From: a bacterium HR41 | Lineage (GTDB): Bacteria; Actinomycetota; Thermoleophilia; Solirubrobacterales; Thermoleophilaceae | Direction: 5' to 3' | NCBI GenBank assembly: GCA_002898855.1 | Contig: BEIR01000102.1 | Coordinates: 1 to 5,724, forward strand | Length of the DNA: 5,724 nt | The notes under the pieces: generated by a model | Database searches by the model: none | Seen by the model: the letters and a program-made list of their open reading frames with translations, nothing else | Told to the model about the DNA's origin: nothing | Shown here: piece by piece, positions 1 to 5,185 of the stretch | Numbering within the stretch: position 1 is the stretch's first letter | Layout of the letters: each line of letters opens with the position of its first letter | Program-made: the position numbers and the translations under genes

Positions 1-383
1 AGCGTGCCGAGCCCCGCAACCCAACCGCCGCCGGCGTACGGGCGCGCCGGCCAGCGGTCGTCGGCGAGCGGCGGACCGACGCGCTCCGGCGGCGGCGCCA
101 CGGTGTCGAGGTGGGCGCAGAGCACGAGGTCGAACGTGTCGCCCCTCGCCCCGGGCGGTGTGACGACGAGCGCCGCGAGCGTGCCGTCGCCGGCGCGCAG
201 CGGTCGCGCTTCGAGCCCCAGCGTGCGCGCCAGCGCTGACGCGCGCTCGGCGACCGCGCCTTCTGTCCCCGACGGCGACGGCAGACTCGCCAGCGCCAAC
301 GTTTCGTCGCGCAGCCACGCGGCGAGCGCGGGCTCGGCGCTGCTCTCGAGCGGGCGCGGTGGGCGCGGCGGCTGCTCGGTCAC
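1..383 (-). CDS. M20-family metallopeptidase/deacylase, N-terminal part (runs off left edge)
   Basis: This is the first 127 codons of a minus-strand gene that continues beyond the window. Translation shows the M20 (succinyl-diaminopimelate desuccinylase / carboxypeptidase / acetylornithine deacetylase-like) N-terminal pattern. PSPSGTEG lies at residues 35-42 and CAHLDTV at 89-95, where His91 is the expected first zinc ligand and Asp93 the usual acidic partner. GWVAGLGT at 120-127 stands where the family has its G-x-G-x-x-D-M-K metal-binding loop. These enzymes are cytosolic amidohydrolases that remove N-acyl groups or C-terminal residues. The substrate cannot be told from this half. GTG at 383-381 is the chosen start; a TTG at 395-393 is an alternative. 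No good Shine-Dalgarno precedes either. The gene is divergent from the acetyltransferase, and only 17 bp separate the two proposed starts. The catalytic Glu and the dimerisation domain lie outside the window. Confidence 0.8.
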   Translation of the reverse strand, partial: MTEQPPRPPRPLESSAEPALAAWLRDETLALASLPSPSGTEGAVAERASALARTLGLEARPLRAGDGTLAALVVTPPGARGDTFDLVLCAHLDTVAPPPERVGPPLADDRWPARPYAGGGWVAGLGT

Positions 384-400
384 GCCAGGATTCAACCAAC

Positions 401-937
401 GTGGGCAGCGAGCGCGAGCACACCGGCAGGGGTTTCGAGCGCGCGCCGTCCGGCGTGACGGTCGCGACCCTCGACCGTGCCGCCCTGCGCGCCCGCACGC
501 GCGAACTCGTCGACGTCTACCTCGACGCCTACCGCGGGCTCGAGCGCTACGCGTACAGCGGTCGCCGGCGCGTAGCGCTGTACGTGCGCTGGTTGTGGCG
601 GGGCGATCCAGAGGGTTTCCTCGTCGCGTTCGCCGGCGACCGCGCGGTCGGGTTCGCCGGCTGTCACCGCAGCTGGGAAAGCGGCGAGCACGGGATCGAG
701 GCCGAGCTGCACGAGCTAGTCGTGGTGCGCGACCGACATCGGCAGGGCGTGGGGTCGCTGCTCCTGCGCGCTGTCGTCGCTTCTGCGCGGGCGCGCGGGG
801 CGCGAGCGATCGGGCTGGCGGTGGCTTCCGGTAACGCGCGCGCGCAGCGCTTCTACGAGCGCCACGGCTTTCGCGCCGAGGGGACGAGAGGCGACTGGCT
901 GCGCATGCGCCTCGACCTTGGCGACGAGCGGAGCTAG
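401..937 (+). CDS. GNAT-family N-acetyltransferase
   Basis: This encodes a 178-residue Gcn5-related acetyltransferase that would transfer acetyl from acetyl-CoA to an unknown amine. From the GTG at 401, strand beta-4 and motif A are LVVVRDRHRQGVGSLLL at residues 106-122. The acetyl-CoA pyrophosphate loop is HRQGVG, with His at the position usually held by Gln or Arg. Motif B is seen as NARAQRFYERHGF at 145-157, typical of the C-terminal part of the fold. The single domain and length are normal for the family. Start choice: GTG 401 has AGGA at 387-390, ten bases upstream. GTG 455 would give 160 residues and removes a poorly ordered N-terminus, so it is a real alternative. GTG 359 would overlap the divergent peptidase start and is less likely. 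The stop overlaps the stop of the convergent membrane-protein gene by 4 bp. The substrate is unknown; acetylation of a protein, antibiotic or metabolite cannot be told apart. Confidence 0.85.
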   Translation: MGSEREHTGRGFERAPSGVTVATLDRAALRARTRELVDVYLDAYRGLERYAYSGRRRVALYVRWLWRGDPEGFLVAFAGDRAVGFAGCHRSWESGEHGIEAELHELVVVRDRHRQGVGSLLLRAVVASARARGARAIGLAVASGNARAQRFYERHGFRAEGTRGDWLRMRLDLGDERS

Positions 938-1368
938 CGGTGGAACGCGCTGCCGCGCGACCGCTCACGCACGCCTACAGCCACCAAGAGCAGCGCGCAC
1001 GCCAGCGCCAGCACGCTCTGGCCGAGCGGACGGCTGAAAAGGCGCACGAGGATCAAAAACGCGAGCCAGCCGCCGGCGACAGCGACGATCGTGCCGTCGC
1101 CACCGGGCAGGTGGAAAGCTTTGCCGTTGGCGCGCGCCCACAGAAGCACCAGCAAGGCGACCGCCACCACCGCCTGGGCGAGCTCGACGAGCGAGAACGG
1201 CCCGAAAGTGCTGGCGATCACGAGTGCGGCGAGCACCGCGACGACACGCTGTTCGTTGCGCCAGCGCCGCCAGGTGAGGCGGGCGTTGCGCGCGAGCATC
1301 GCGGCGGCCGCCCGCACGCGTGCCGAGCCGGTGGTGTCGGGATCTCGCGTCACTGTCGCTCGCGACAT
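934..1368 (-). CDS. Small integral membrane protein, four predicted TM helices, function unknown
   Basis: I do not recognise this family. The 144-residue product has a basic, hydrophilic N-terminus (residues 1-40, including RLTWRRWRNEQR). Four hydrophobic segments follow at about 41-57, 60-79, 92-112 and 116-134, then a short charged tail (RERSRGSAFHR). By the positive-inside rule the basic N-terminus and the C-terminal tail would both lie in the cytoplasm, which fits an even number of helices. No catalytic motif is visible. ATG at 1368-1366 is the chosen start. GTG at 1353 (139 residues) and an internal ATG at 1299 are alternatives, because none has a clear Shine-Dalgarno. The gene is convergent with the acetyltransferase, sharing 4 bp at the stops, and divergent from the 79-residue protein gene across 69 bp. 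The hydrophobic pattern and clean frame make it a real gene; the function is open. Confidence 0.75.
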   Translation of the reverse strand: MSRATVTRDPDTTGSARVRAAAAMLARNARLTWRRWRNEQRVVAVLAALVIASTFGPFSLVELAQAVVAVALLVLLWARANGKAFHLPGGDGTIVAVAGGWLAFLILVRLFSRPLGQSVLALACALLLVAVGVRERSRGSAFHR

Positions 1369-1424
1369 TCTCGCGGTAGCGCGCGCTCGCAGTTCGGCGG
1401 TGGCGCAGCACCTGCGCGCGCGGC

Positions 1425-1430
1425 TAGCAT
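1425..1430 (+). promoter_or_regulatory. Candidate -10 box (TAGCAT) for a leaderless transcript of the 79-aa protein gene
   Basis: TAGCAT fits the TAnnnT pattern of an actinobacterial -10 element and ends seven bases before the GTG at 1438. Transcription would then begin at or within a base or two of the start codon. That would explain the absence of a Shine-Dalgarno. No convincing -35 is seen at 17 bp. The same hexamer stands before the ATPase gene. This is inferred from sequence pattern only. Confidence 0.35.
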
Positions 1431-1437
1431 CGGCAGC

Positions 1438-1677
1438 GTGGCTAGCGAGGAGCGCACGCAGCCGGGCGAGGAGCGGGGCGGCGAGGAACTGATCGGTCCC
1501 GACGACGTCGCCTATCGCCTCGAGCTCACCCCCGCGCAGCTCAAGGTCACCTGGACGGCGCTCAAGACGCTGATGGACGATCTCGGCCACGACGAGCACG
1601 ACGTGCTCGAGATCGTGCGCCAGGTGCTCGCCAAGCTGCCCGACGAGCACGCGATCCGCGCCATCCGCTTGCCCTAG
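1438..1677 (+). CDS. Conserved-looking small acidic protein of unknown function (79 aa)
   Basis: I cannot assign a function. The product has a Glu/Gly-rich, probably disordered N-terminus (residues 1-20). A compact region at 21-79 follows, beginning GPDDVAYRLELTPAQLK and containing two amphipathic helices (about 31-49 and 53-68). It ends in PDEHAIRAIRLP. There are no cysteines, membrane segments or signal peptide, so it is probably cytosolic. The acidic helices and lack of basic patches argue against DNA binding; a protein-protein role is possible but is only a guess. GTG at 1438 is the only good start. It has no Shine-Dalgarno, but TAGCAT at 1425-1430 sits seven bases upstream, which suggests a leaderless transcript. 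The extended reading frame upstream of 1438 is antisense to the membrane-protein gene and is not coding. It stops 48 bp before the end of the convergent helical-protein gene. Confidence 0.7.
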   Translation: MASEERTQPGEERGGEELIGPDDVAYRLELTPAQLKVTWTALKTLMDDLGHDEHDVLEIVRQVLAKLPDEHAIRAIRLP

Positions 1678-1693
1678 CGCCGCGGCGGGCGGT

Positions 1694-1719
1694 GCTGCGA
1701 GCGGCGGGCCGCCAGCAGC
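1694..1719. terminator. Weak GC-rich hairpin between convergent genes, possible terminator
   Basis: The 48-bp gap between the convergent stops at 1677 and 1726 holds GCTGC at 1694-1698 paired with GCAGC at 1715-1719. A nested GCGG/CCGC stem lies at 1701-1704 and 1709-1712. No T-run follows on either strand, so a classical intrinsic terminator is not supported. In DNA this GC-rich such stems arise easily by chance. Confidence 0.2.
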
Positions 1720-1725
1720 GCGACG

Positions 1726-2073
1726 CTACTCGAGCGGGATCTCCTCTACCTCGGGCTGGCGCCGTCGCCCGTCGAGACGCTCGAGGTACCAGTCGATCAG
1801 ATCGCGCAGCGCGAGTAGGAACTCGCGCAGAGCGTCAGTGGCGCGGGTCCGCAGGTCGGCGGGCAGCGCCCGTCGCAGCGCTTCGACTACGTACACGAGC
1901 AGCGCCAGGTCGAAGAGCGGGGTGTGTGGCGGGCGGCGTCGGTCGCGGTCGCTGGTGCCGGCTGTGCCGTCGTGGCGGTGGTCGCGCAGATGCGCGAAAT
2001 CGTCACCACCGCGCGAAAAGCCGGCGTGGCCGTTGTCGCCCTCGCCGGCGGCTCTGTCGCGCGAAGCGCTCAC
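1726..2073 (-). CDS. Small helical protein coupled to the ArsA/Get3-like ATPase, function unknown (115 aa)
   Basis: The family is not recognised. Residues 1-50 are hydrophilic and low-complexity (rich in Asp, Arg, His, Gly and Ser) and probably disordered. Residues 51-101 form two long helices. The first, TPLFDLALLVYVVEALRRAL, is strongly hydrophobic to amphipathic. The second, about 75-101, contains REFLLALRDLIDWYLERLD. The C-terminus ends in an acidic EVEEIPLE tail. Start choice: GTG at 2073-2071 overlaps the ATPase stop as GTGA, with AGG five to seven bases upstream. This is a classic translationally coupled arrangement, which points to a partner, adaptor or client of the ATPase. The hydrophobic helix is too amphipathic and too short of uninterrupted apolar residues to call a firm TM segment; peripheral membrane contact or dimerisation is possible. 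It is the last gene of the three-gene minus-strand cluster. Confidence 0.72.
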   Translation of the reverse strand: MSASRDRAAGEGDNGHAGFSRGGDDFAHLRDHRHDGTAGTSDRDRRRPPHTPLFDLALLVYVVEALRRALPADLRTRATDALREFLLALRDLIDWYLERLDGRRRQPEVEEIPLE

Positions 2074-3266
2074 CGTGCCTGGGCGAGCGCCGTTTCGCGG
2101 CGCCGGAACCTGATCTCGAGCTGGCCTTGGTCGACGCGCGCGCCAGCCGGTGCCCAACCGGCGAGCGAGTCCGGCAACACCACGGTGCGCTTGTGCGGGC
2201 CCACCCGCACCACCAGCTCGAGCCCGACCTTCCGCACCTTGATGTCGCCGCGCGCGGCGAGCGGCAAGGGCAGCCGCAGCACCGGTTCGTCGCCGTCGTC
2301 GCTGAGCTCGGGCCGCGCGCCGTCATGAAGAACCGCGTGCGCCTCGGTGCCGTCGAAGAGCGCGTCGGCGAGGCGGTCGATCATCCGCGTGCCCACCACC
2401 TCGCGCGGGAAGTGGGGTGCCTCGAGTACCGGTAGCGGCGCGAACGCCTCGCGCACGAGGTCGAGCTGTTCGCTCTGCAGGGCGCGCCACGGTGCGAAGT
2501 AGTCGCCCCCGGCCTCGGGCGGGAGGACACGGTTGGCGACGACGGCGTCGACGGGAAACCCGTAGAGGTTGAGGTAGGTGTAGGTACGCATCGCCTCGCG
2601 CACGACGATCCGTTCGGGGTTGAGAACGAGCCGCACGCTGGTCGTCGAGCGGTCGCGCAGGATCCCCGCCAGCTCGCCGAGGCCGCGCACGAGGCGCTCG
2701 ACCTCCTCGAACACCGGGTCGTCGGGAAGCGGAACGTCGAGCAGGGTGCGCGCCAGCGGGCGCGCGGCAGCGACCAGCTTGCGTTCGAGCGGCAAGACCT
2801 TCTCGAGCCACCACCCGGCGGCGTCGGGAAACGAGAGCAGCCGCAACGTTTCGCCGGTCGGTGCACAGTCGACGATCAGGCAGTCGAACTCGCCGCTCTC
2901 GTAGTGCTCTTTGATCGCGAGCAGGGCGAAGAGCTCGTCCATCCCGGGCGGGACGGTCAGCTCCTCGGCGGCTATGCGGTCGAGCCCGCGGTCGGCGAGC
3001 AAATTGACGAGCCAGCGCTGGACCGCTTCCCAGTGCTGTTCGATCTCCTCCTGGGCCTCCACCTGTCGCGCGTAGAGGCGGCGCCCGCAGGGGGTGGGAC
3101 GGTTGGCGACGTCGCGCTCGAGGGCGTCGGCGAGGTTGTGCGCGGGATCGGTCGAGATCACGAGCGTGCGCAAGCCCGAGCGCGCGCAACGCCGTGCGGT
3201 GGCGAGCGCCACGCTCGTCTTGCCGACCCCGCCTTTGCCGGTATAGATGATCGTGCGTGGCGGCAT
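2070..3266 (-). CDS. ArsA/Get3-family ATPase with C-terminal Hsp20-like (alpha-crystallin) domain
   Basis: This encodes a 398-residue cytosolic P-loop ATPase of the SIMIBI class. The deviant Walker A GKGGVGKT is at residues 10-17. Switch I is STDPAHNLAD at 38-47 and switch II is DCAPTGETLRLL at 133-144. LNPE at 215-218 and ANRV at 244-247 are the usual late motifs that contact nucleotide. The segment at 146-172 (FPDAAGWWLEKVLPL and on) is in the helical subdomain that holds clients in Get3. Residues about 327-389 form a beta-rich Hsp20-like domain of the type found at the C-terminus of many bacterial ArsA homologues. It has only one ATPase half, unlike two-half E. coli ArsA. It also lacks the CxxC zinc motif of eukaryotic Get3 and has no recognisable arsenite cysteine triad (its four Cys are at 27, 60, 129 and 134). 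An arsenite efflux role is therefore unlikely; the layout resembles Get3d. The ATG start puts the P-loop ten residues from the N-terminus, which is normal. No Shine-Dalgarno is seen. Confidence 0.93.
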   Translation of the reverse strand: MPPRTIIYTGKGGVGKTSVALATARRCARSGLRTLVISTDPAHNLADALERDVANRPTPCGRRLYARQVEAQEEIEQHWEAVQRWLVNLLADRGLDRIAAEELTVPPGMDELFALLAIKEHYESGEFDCLIVDCAPTGETLRLLSFPDAAGWWLEKVLPLERKLVAAARPLARTLLDVPLPDDPVFEEVERLVRGLGELAGILRDRSTTSVRLVLNPERIVVREAMRTYTYLNLYGFPVDAVVANRVLPPEAGGDYFAPWRALQSEQLDLVREAFAPLPVLEAPHFPREVVGTRMIDRLADALFDGTEAHAVLHDGARPELSDDGDEPVLRLPLPLAARGDIKVRKVGLELVVRVGPHKRTVVLPDSLAGWAPAGARVDQGQLEIRFRRRETALAQAR

Positions 3267-3282
3267 CCGGGCCCGGATGCTA
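3263..3282 (-). promoter_or_regulatory. 18-bp perfect palindrome over the ATPase start codon, with adjoining TAGCAT -10-like box
   Basis: Positions 3263-3280 read GCATCCGGGCCCGGATGC, a perfect palindrome with no loop, and the ATPase ATG (3266-3264) lies inside it. On the minus strand TAGCAT occupies 3282-3277, ten bases before the ATG. A TCGACG -35-like hexamer lies 17 bp further upstream (3305-3300). Read together, this could be an internal promoter with an operator centred on the transcription start, giving a leaderless or nearly leaderless mRNA. It lies in the 28-bp gap after the epimerase-like gene. The palindrome is seen directly; promoter and operator functions are inferred. Confidence 0.4.
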
Positions 3283-3294
3283 TGGCGCCGCGCG

Positions 3295-5007
3295 TCAGCC
3301 GTCGAGAGCGGCCCTGTCGCCGCGCTCGTCGTCGCCCGCGATCACCTGAACGGTGACGGGATCGGCACGGCCGCGCAGAGCGCGACCGGTGCGGAGCTCC
3401 TTGGCCGCCAGCTCGATCCGGTACTTCCCCGGCCGTGTCGGGCGCCACGAGAACGCGCGGGTTCCGCGCGCGAAGGTGGCGAGCCGCCGCAGCACGGTTC
3501 GACCGTCGCGTACGACGCGGAGCTCTACGACCGAGAGTTTCGACAAGCGGAAGCGGATCCGCAGCGGTCGCCCACTGCGGGCGGTGGCGGCGACGAGCGG
3601 CTCGATCCGCGGCGGCTCGGTCTGGTAAGCGCGGTAGCGCTCGGCGTAGTCGCAGAACACCGCACCCAGACGGCGCGTGCACGCTGCTGCGAGGAGCTCG
3701 CGCAGAAGCTCGTGGTAGGAGGGCGTCGAGGCGCGACCGCGCCACGAGTACAGCGACCAGTCGCCGAGATCGCTCGCCGGGATCTCGGCGGCGAGCTCGC
3801 CGCGCGCCTCGTCGAAGCGCGCGCGTGCCGTCTTGTCGGCGGTGAGCTGAGCGAAGTCGTGCAGCCCGATCACCGCTTGCGTGAAAGCGTTGAAGATGAA
3901 CAGGCGCGGCGCGAACGAGTACTGCAGGTAGTGCACGCCACCGCGCGGTCCGGTCGTTCTCACACCCAGCGGCGGTCGTGCCGCGAACGCCCCCAAAAGC
4001 GAGCGCGCGAAGCGGACGAGGTCGTCGCGCCCGGTGAGTTGCGCGGTGCGCGCGTACGCCTGAAGCGCCGTGGCGGTTGCCATCGCGCTGATCCACGGGG
4101 GGCGACCGCCGCCGAACGCGAACATGTACTCGAACGCCCGGAAGCGCCGCGAGCGCCTGACCGCCACCGTGCGTGCCTCGTCCAGCAGAGCCAGAAGCCG
4201 CTCCTGCTCGCACGGCGTCGCAGCGGGACGGACACACGCTGCGTGCATCGCGTTCGCACGCTTGAAGGTGCCGAGGGGGTGGAAACGCACGCCCTGGCCG
4301 GGGAAGTAGGCGAAGAGGAGCTCGCTTCCTGCGACCTCGATCCAGGCGCGCGCGGCGGGGATGCGTGCGGTGCGCCAGAAGCGTTCGTTGAGGCGCAACT
4401 CGAGGAAGGTGATAGCGAGCCGCGATGGGATCAGCCGACCGCGAAGCGCGAGCGCCTCGACCGAGCGCAGCACCGCGGCGAGCTCGCGGCCGCGCACGCC
4501 GCGCGCGCCCAGCCTGCGCGCCATGGTGCGGGCACGAGCGAGGATGTCGCGGTAGGAGCGGTAGGTGGCGCTATCGATGTGGCCCCGCTCGCGGGCGCGC
4601 GCGAGCGCCGAGAGCACCGCGCGCACGCCAGCGGGAGTGCGCGAGCGCCGGTGCCGCTGCGCCTCTTTTTTCGCAGCCGCTCGCGCTCGGCGACCGCTAG
4701 GGGCCGCCGCCGCGACCGCGCGGGCGTCTAGCTCGGGTGCTCCCGGTGGCGGCAGGGAGGGGAGCGTCCGGGGTGCCTGAGCGACCCCTCTCGGCGGGGG
4801 GGCGAAGGGGTCCTCGCGCGCGATCAGACGTCCGTCGGGTGTGGCGACGAGAACCGCGGCGCGCGCGGACGCCGCGGACGGAACCGCGACACCGAGCGCG
4901 GCCACTGCCGCTGCGGCCCACGACGCAGCGCGGAAACGCCACCTGGCGGCGTTTTTCACACCGCGCTGCGCGCACCGCTCTGGGCCGGGCGCAAGGCCAG
5001 TGGTCAC
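3295..5007 (-). CDS. Secreted D-glucuronyl C5-epimerase-like protein with C-terminal Ig-like domain
   Basis: The 570-residue product has a long signal peptide with a hydrophobic core at about 27-48 and a likely cleavage after ASA at 46-48. An Ala/Pro-rich linker (about 65-105) and a basic stretch (106-124) follow. A helical lead-in comes next, then a domain at about 221-466 matching the C-terminal catalytic domain of D-glucuronyl C5-epimerases. Visible matches are PPWISAMATATAL (303-315), FNAFTQAVIGLHDF (372-385), DWSLYSW (416-422) and SYHELL (430-435). A beta-sandwich of FlgD/Ig-like type follows (about 479-557). True family enzymes invert C5 of glucuronate in polysaccharides; here the substrate is unknown and it acts outside the cytoplasm. 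GTG 5007 is chosen because GAGG lies five bases upstream. GTG 4959 would give 554 residues and a more usual signal peptide, but has no Shine-Dalgarno. It heads the minus-strand cluster and ends 28 bp before the ATPase gene. Confidence 0.82.
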   Translation of the reverse strand: MTTGLAPGPERCAQRGVKNAARWRFRAASWAAAAVAALGVAVPSAASARAAVLVATPDGRLIAREDPFAPPPRGVAQAPRTLPSLPPPGAPELDARAVAAAAPSGRRARAAAKKEAQRHRRSRTPAGVRAVLSALARARERGHIDSATYRSYRDILARARTMARRLGARGVRGRELAAVLRSVEALALRGRLIPSRLAITFLELRLNERFWRTARIPAARAWIEVAGSELLFAYFPGQGVRFHPLGTFKRANAMHAACVRPAATPCEQERLLALLDEARTVAVRRSRRFRAFEYMFAFGGGRPPWISAMATATALQAYARTAQLTGRDDLVRFARSLLGAFAARPPLGVRTTGPRGGVHYLQYSFAPRLFIFNAFTQAVIGLHDFAQLTADKTARARFDEARGELAAEIPASDLGDWSLYSWRGRASTPSYHELLRELLAAACTRRLGAVFCDYAERYRAYQTEPPRIEPLVAATARSGRPLRIRFRLSKLSVVELRVVRDGRTVLRRLATFARGTRAFSWRPTRPGKYRIELAAKELRTGRALRGRADPVTVQVIAGDDERGDRAALDG

Positions 5008-5012
5008 GTCAT

Positions 5013-5016
5013 CCTC
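5013..5016 (-). promoter_or_regulatory. Shine-Dalgarno GAGG that decides the epimerase-like start
   Basis: On the minus strand GAGG is followed by ATGAC and then the GTG at 5007-5005. It is one of the few clear ribosome binding sites in the window and favours 5007 over the downstream GTG at 4959. An ATG between them is out of frame and stops after two codons. Confidence 0.5.
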
Positions 5017-5087
5017 GAACAGTGCCGTCGACAGAGGGTTGCGCACCGGCGCCCACGTTCCAGCTCGGTGGCGCTTCGCGCAGCGTC

Positions 5088-5111
5088 CGTCGAGCTCCGC
5101 GGCGCTCGACG
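5088..5111. promoter_or_regulatory. 24-bp near-perfect palindrome in the divergent intergenic region, candidate operator
   Basis: Half-sites CGTCGAGC (5088-5095) and GCTCGACG (5104-5111) are exact inverted repeats. The central CCGCGG (5097-5102) is itself a palindrome on the same axis. Only the 5096/5103 pair breaks symmetry, so 11 of 12 pairs match. It sits 74 bp before the lipoprotein start and 80 bp before the epimerase-like start, a good place for a dimeric regulator of both. A hairpin in a leader RNA is the other reading. GC-rich DNA gives some such symmetry by chance. Confidence 0.35.
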
Positions 5112-5145
5112 CTCGGCGGCACAACGGGGCGCGTGCATGACTGCG

Positions 5146-5175
5146 TTGCGCGCGCTTCGCGGGGCTCGCTACGCT
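5146..5175 (+). promoter_or_regulatory. Candidate promoter of the lipoprotein gene (TTGCGC - 18 bp - TACGCT)
   Basis: TTGCGC at 5146-5151 and TACGCT at 5170-5175 are separated by 18 bp. The second fits TAnnnT and ends ten bases before the GTG at 5186, so the transcript would have almost no leader. No Shine-Dalgarno precedes the GTG, which agrees with this. The -35 match is weak (only the TTG is good). The 5008-5185 stretch holds this, the palindrome and no credible gene. Confidence 0.35.
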
Positions 5176-5185
5176 GCCCACCAAA

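Noticed and set aside
4..834. Long plus-strand open frame over the left edge
   Set aside because: The translation is Arg/Ala/Ser-rich and featureless. It lies antisense to the M20 peptidase and out of frame with the acetyltransferase, both of which show family motifs.
940..1437. Upstream extension of the 79-aa protein's reading frame
   Set aside because: This part is antisense to the four-helix membrane protein and has low-complexity hydrophilic composition. The GTG at 1438 with a -10-like box is the better start.
1726..2073. Small helical protein as a gas-vesicle GvpK homologue
   Set aside because: The LLVYVVEALRRAL helix gives a faint resemblance, but the ERQALRRVE-type signature and the rest of the GvpK pattern are absent, and no other gvp gene is nearby.
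2070..3266. Arsenite-pump subunit ArsA in an arsenic resistance operon
   Set aside because: There is only one ATPase half, no arsenite cysteine triad, and no arsB, arsR, arsD or arsC nearby.
3158..4731. Long open frames on both strands overlapping the epimerase-like gene (3247-4731 plus; 3158-4237 minus, other frame)
   Set aside because: They are Arg/Ala-rich shadows typical of 70% GC DNA. The 3295-5007 minus frame has the signal peptide and conserved epimerase motifs.
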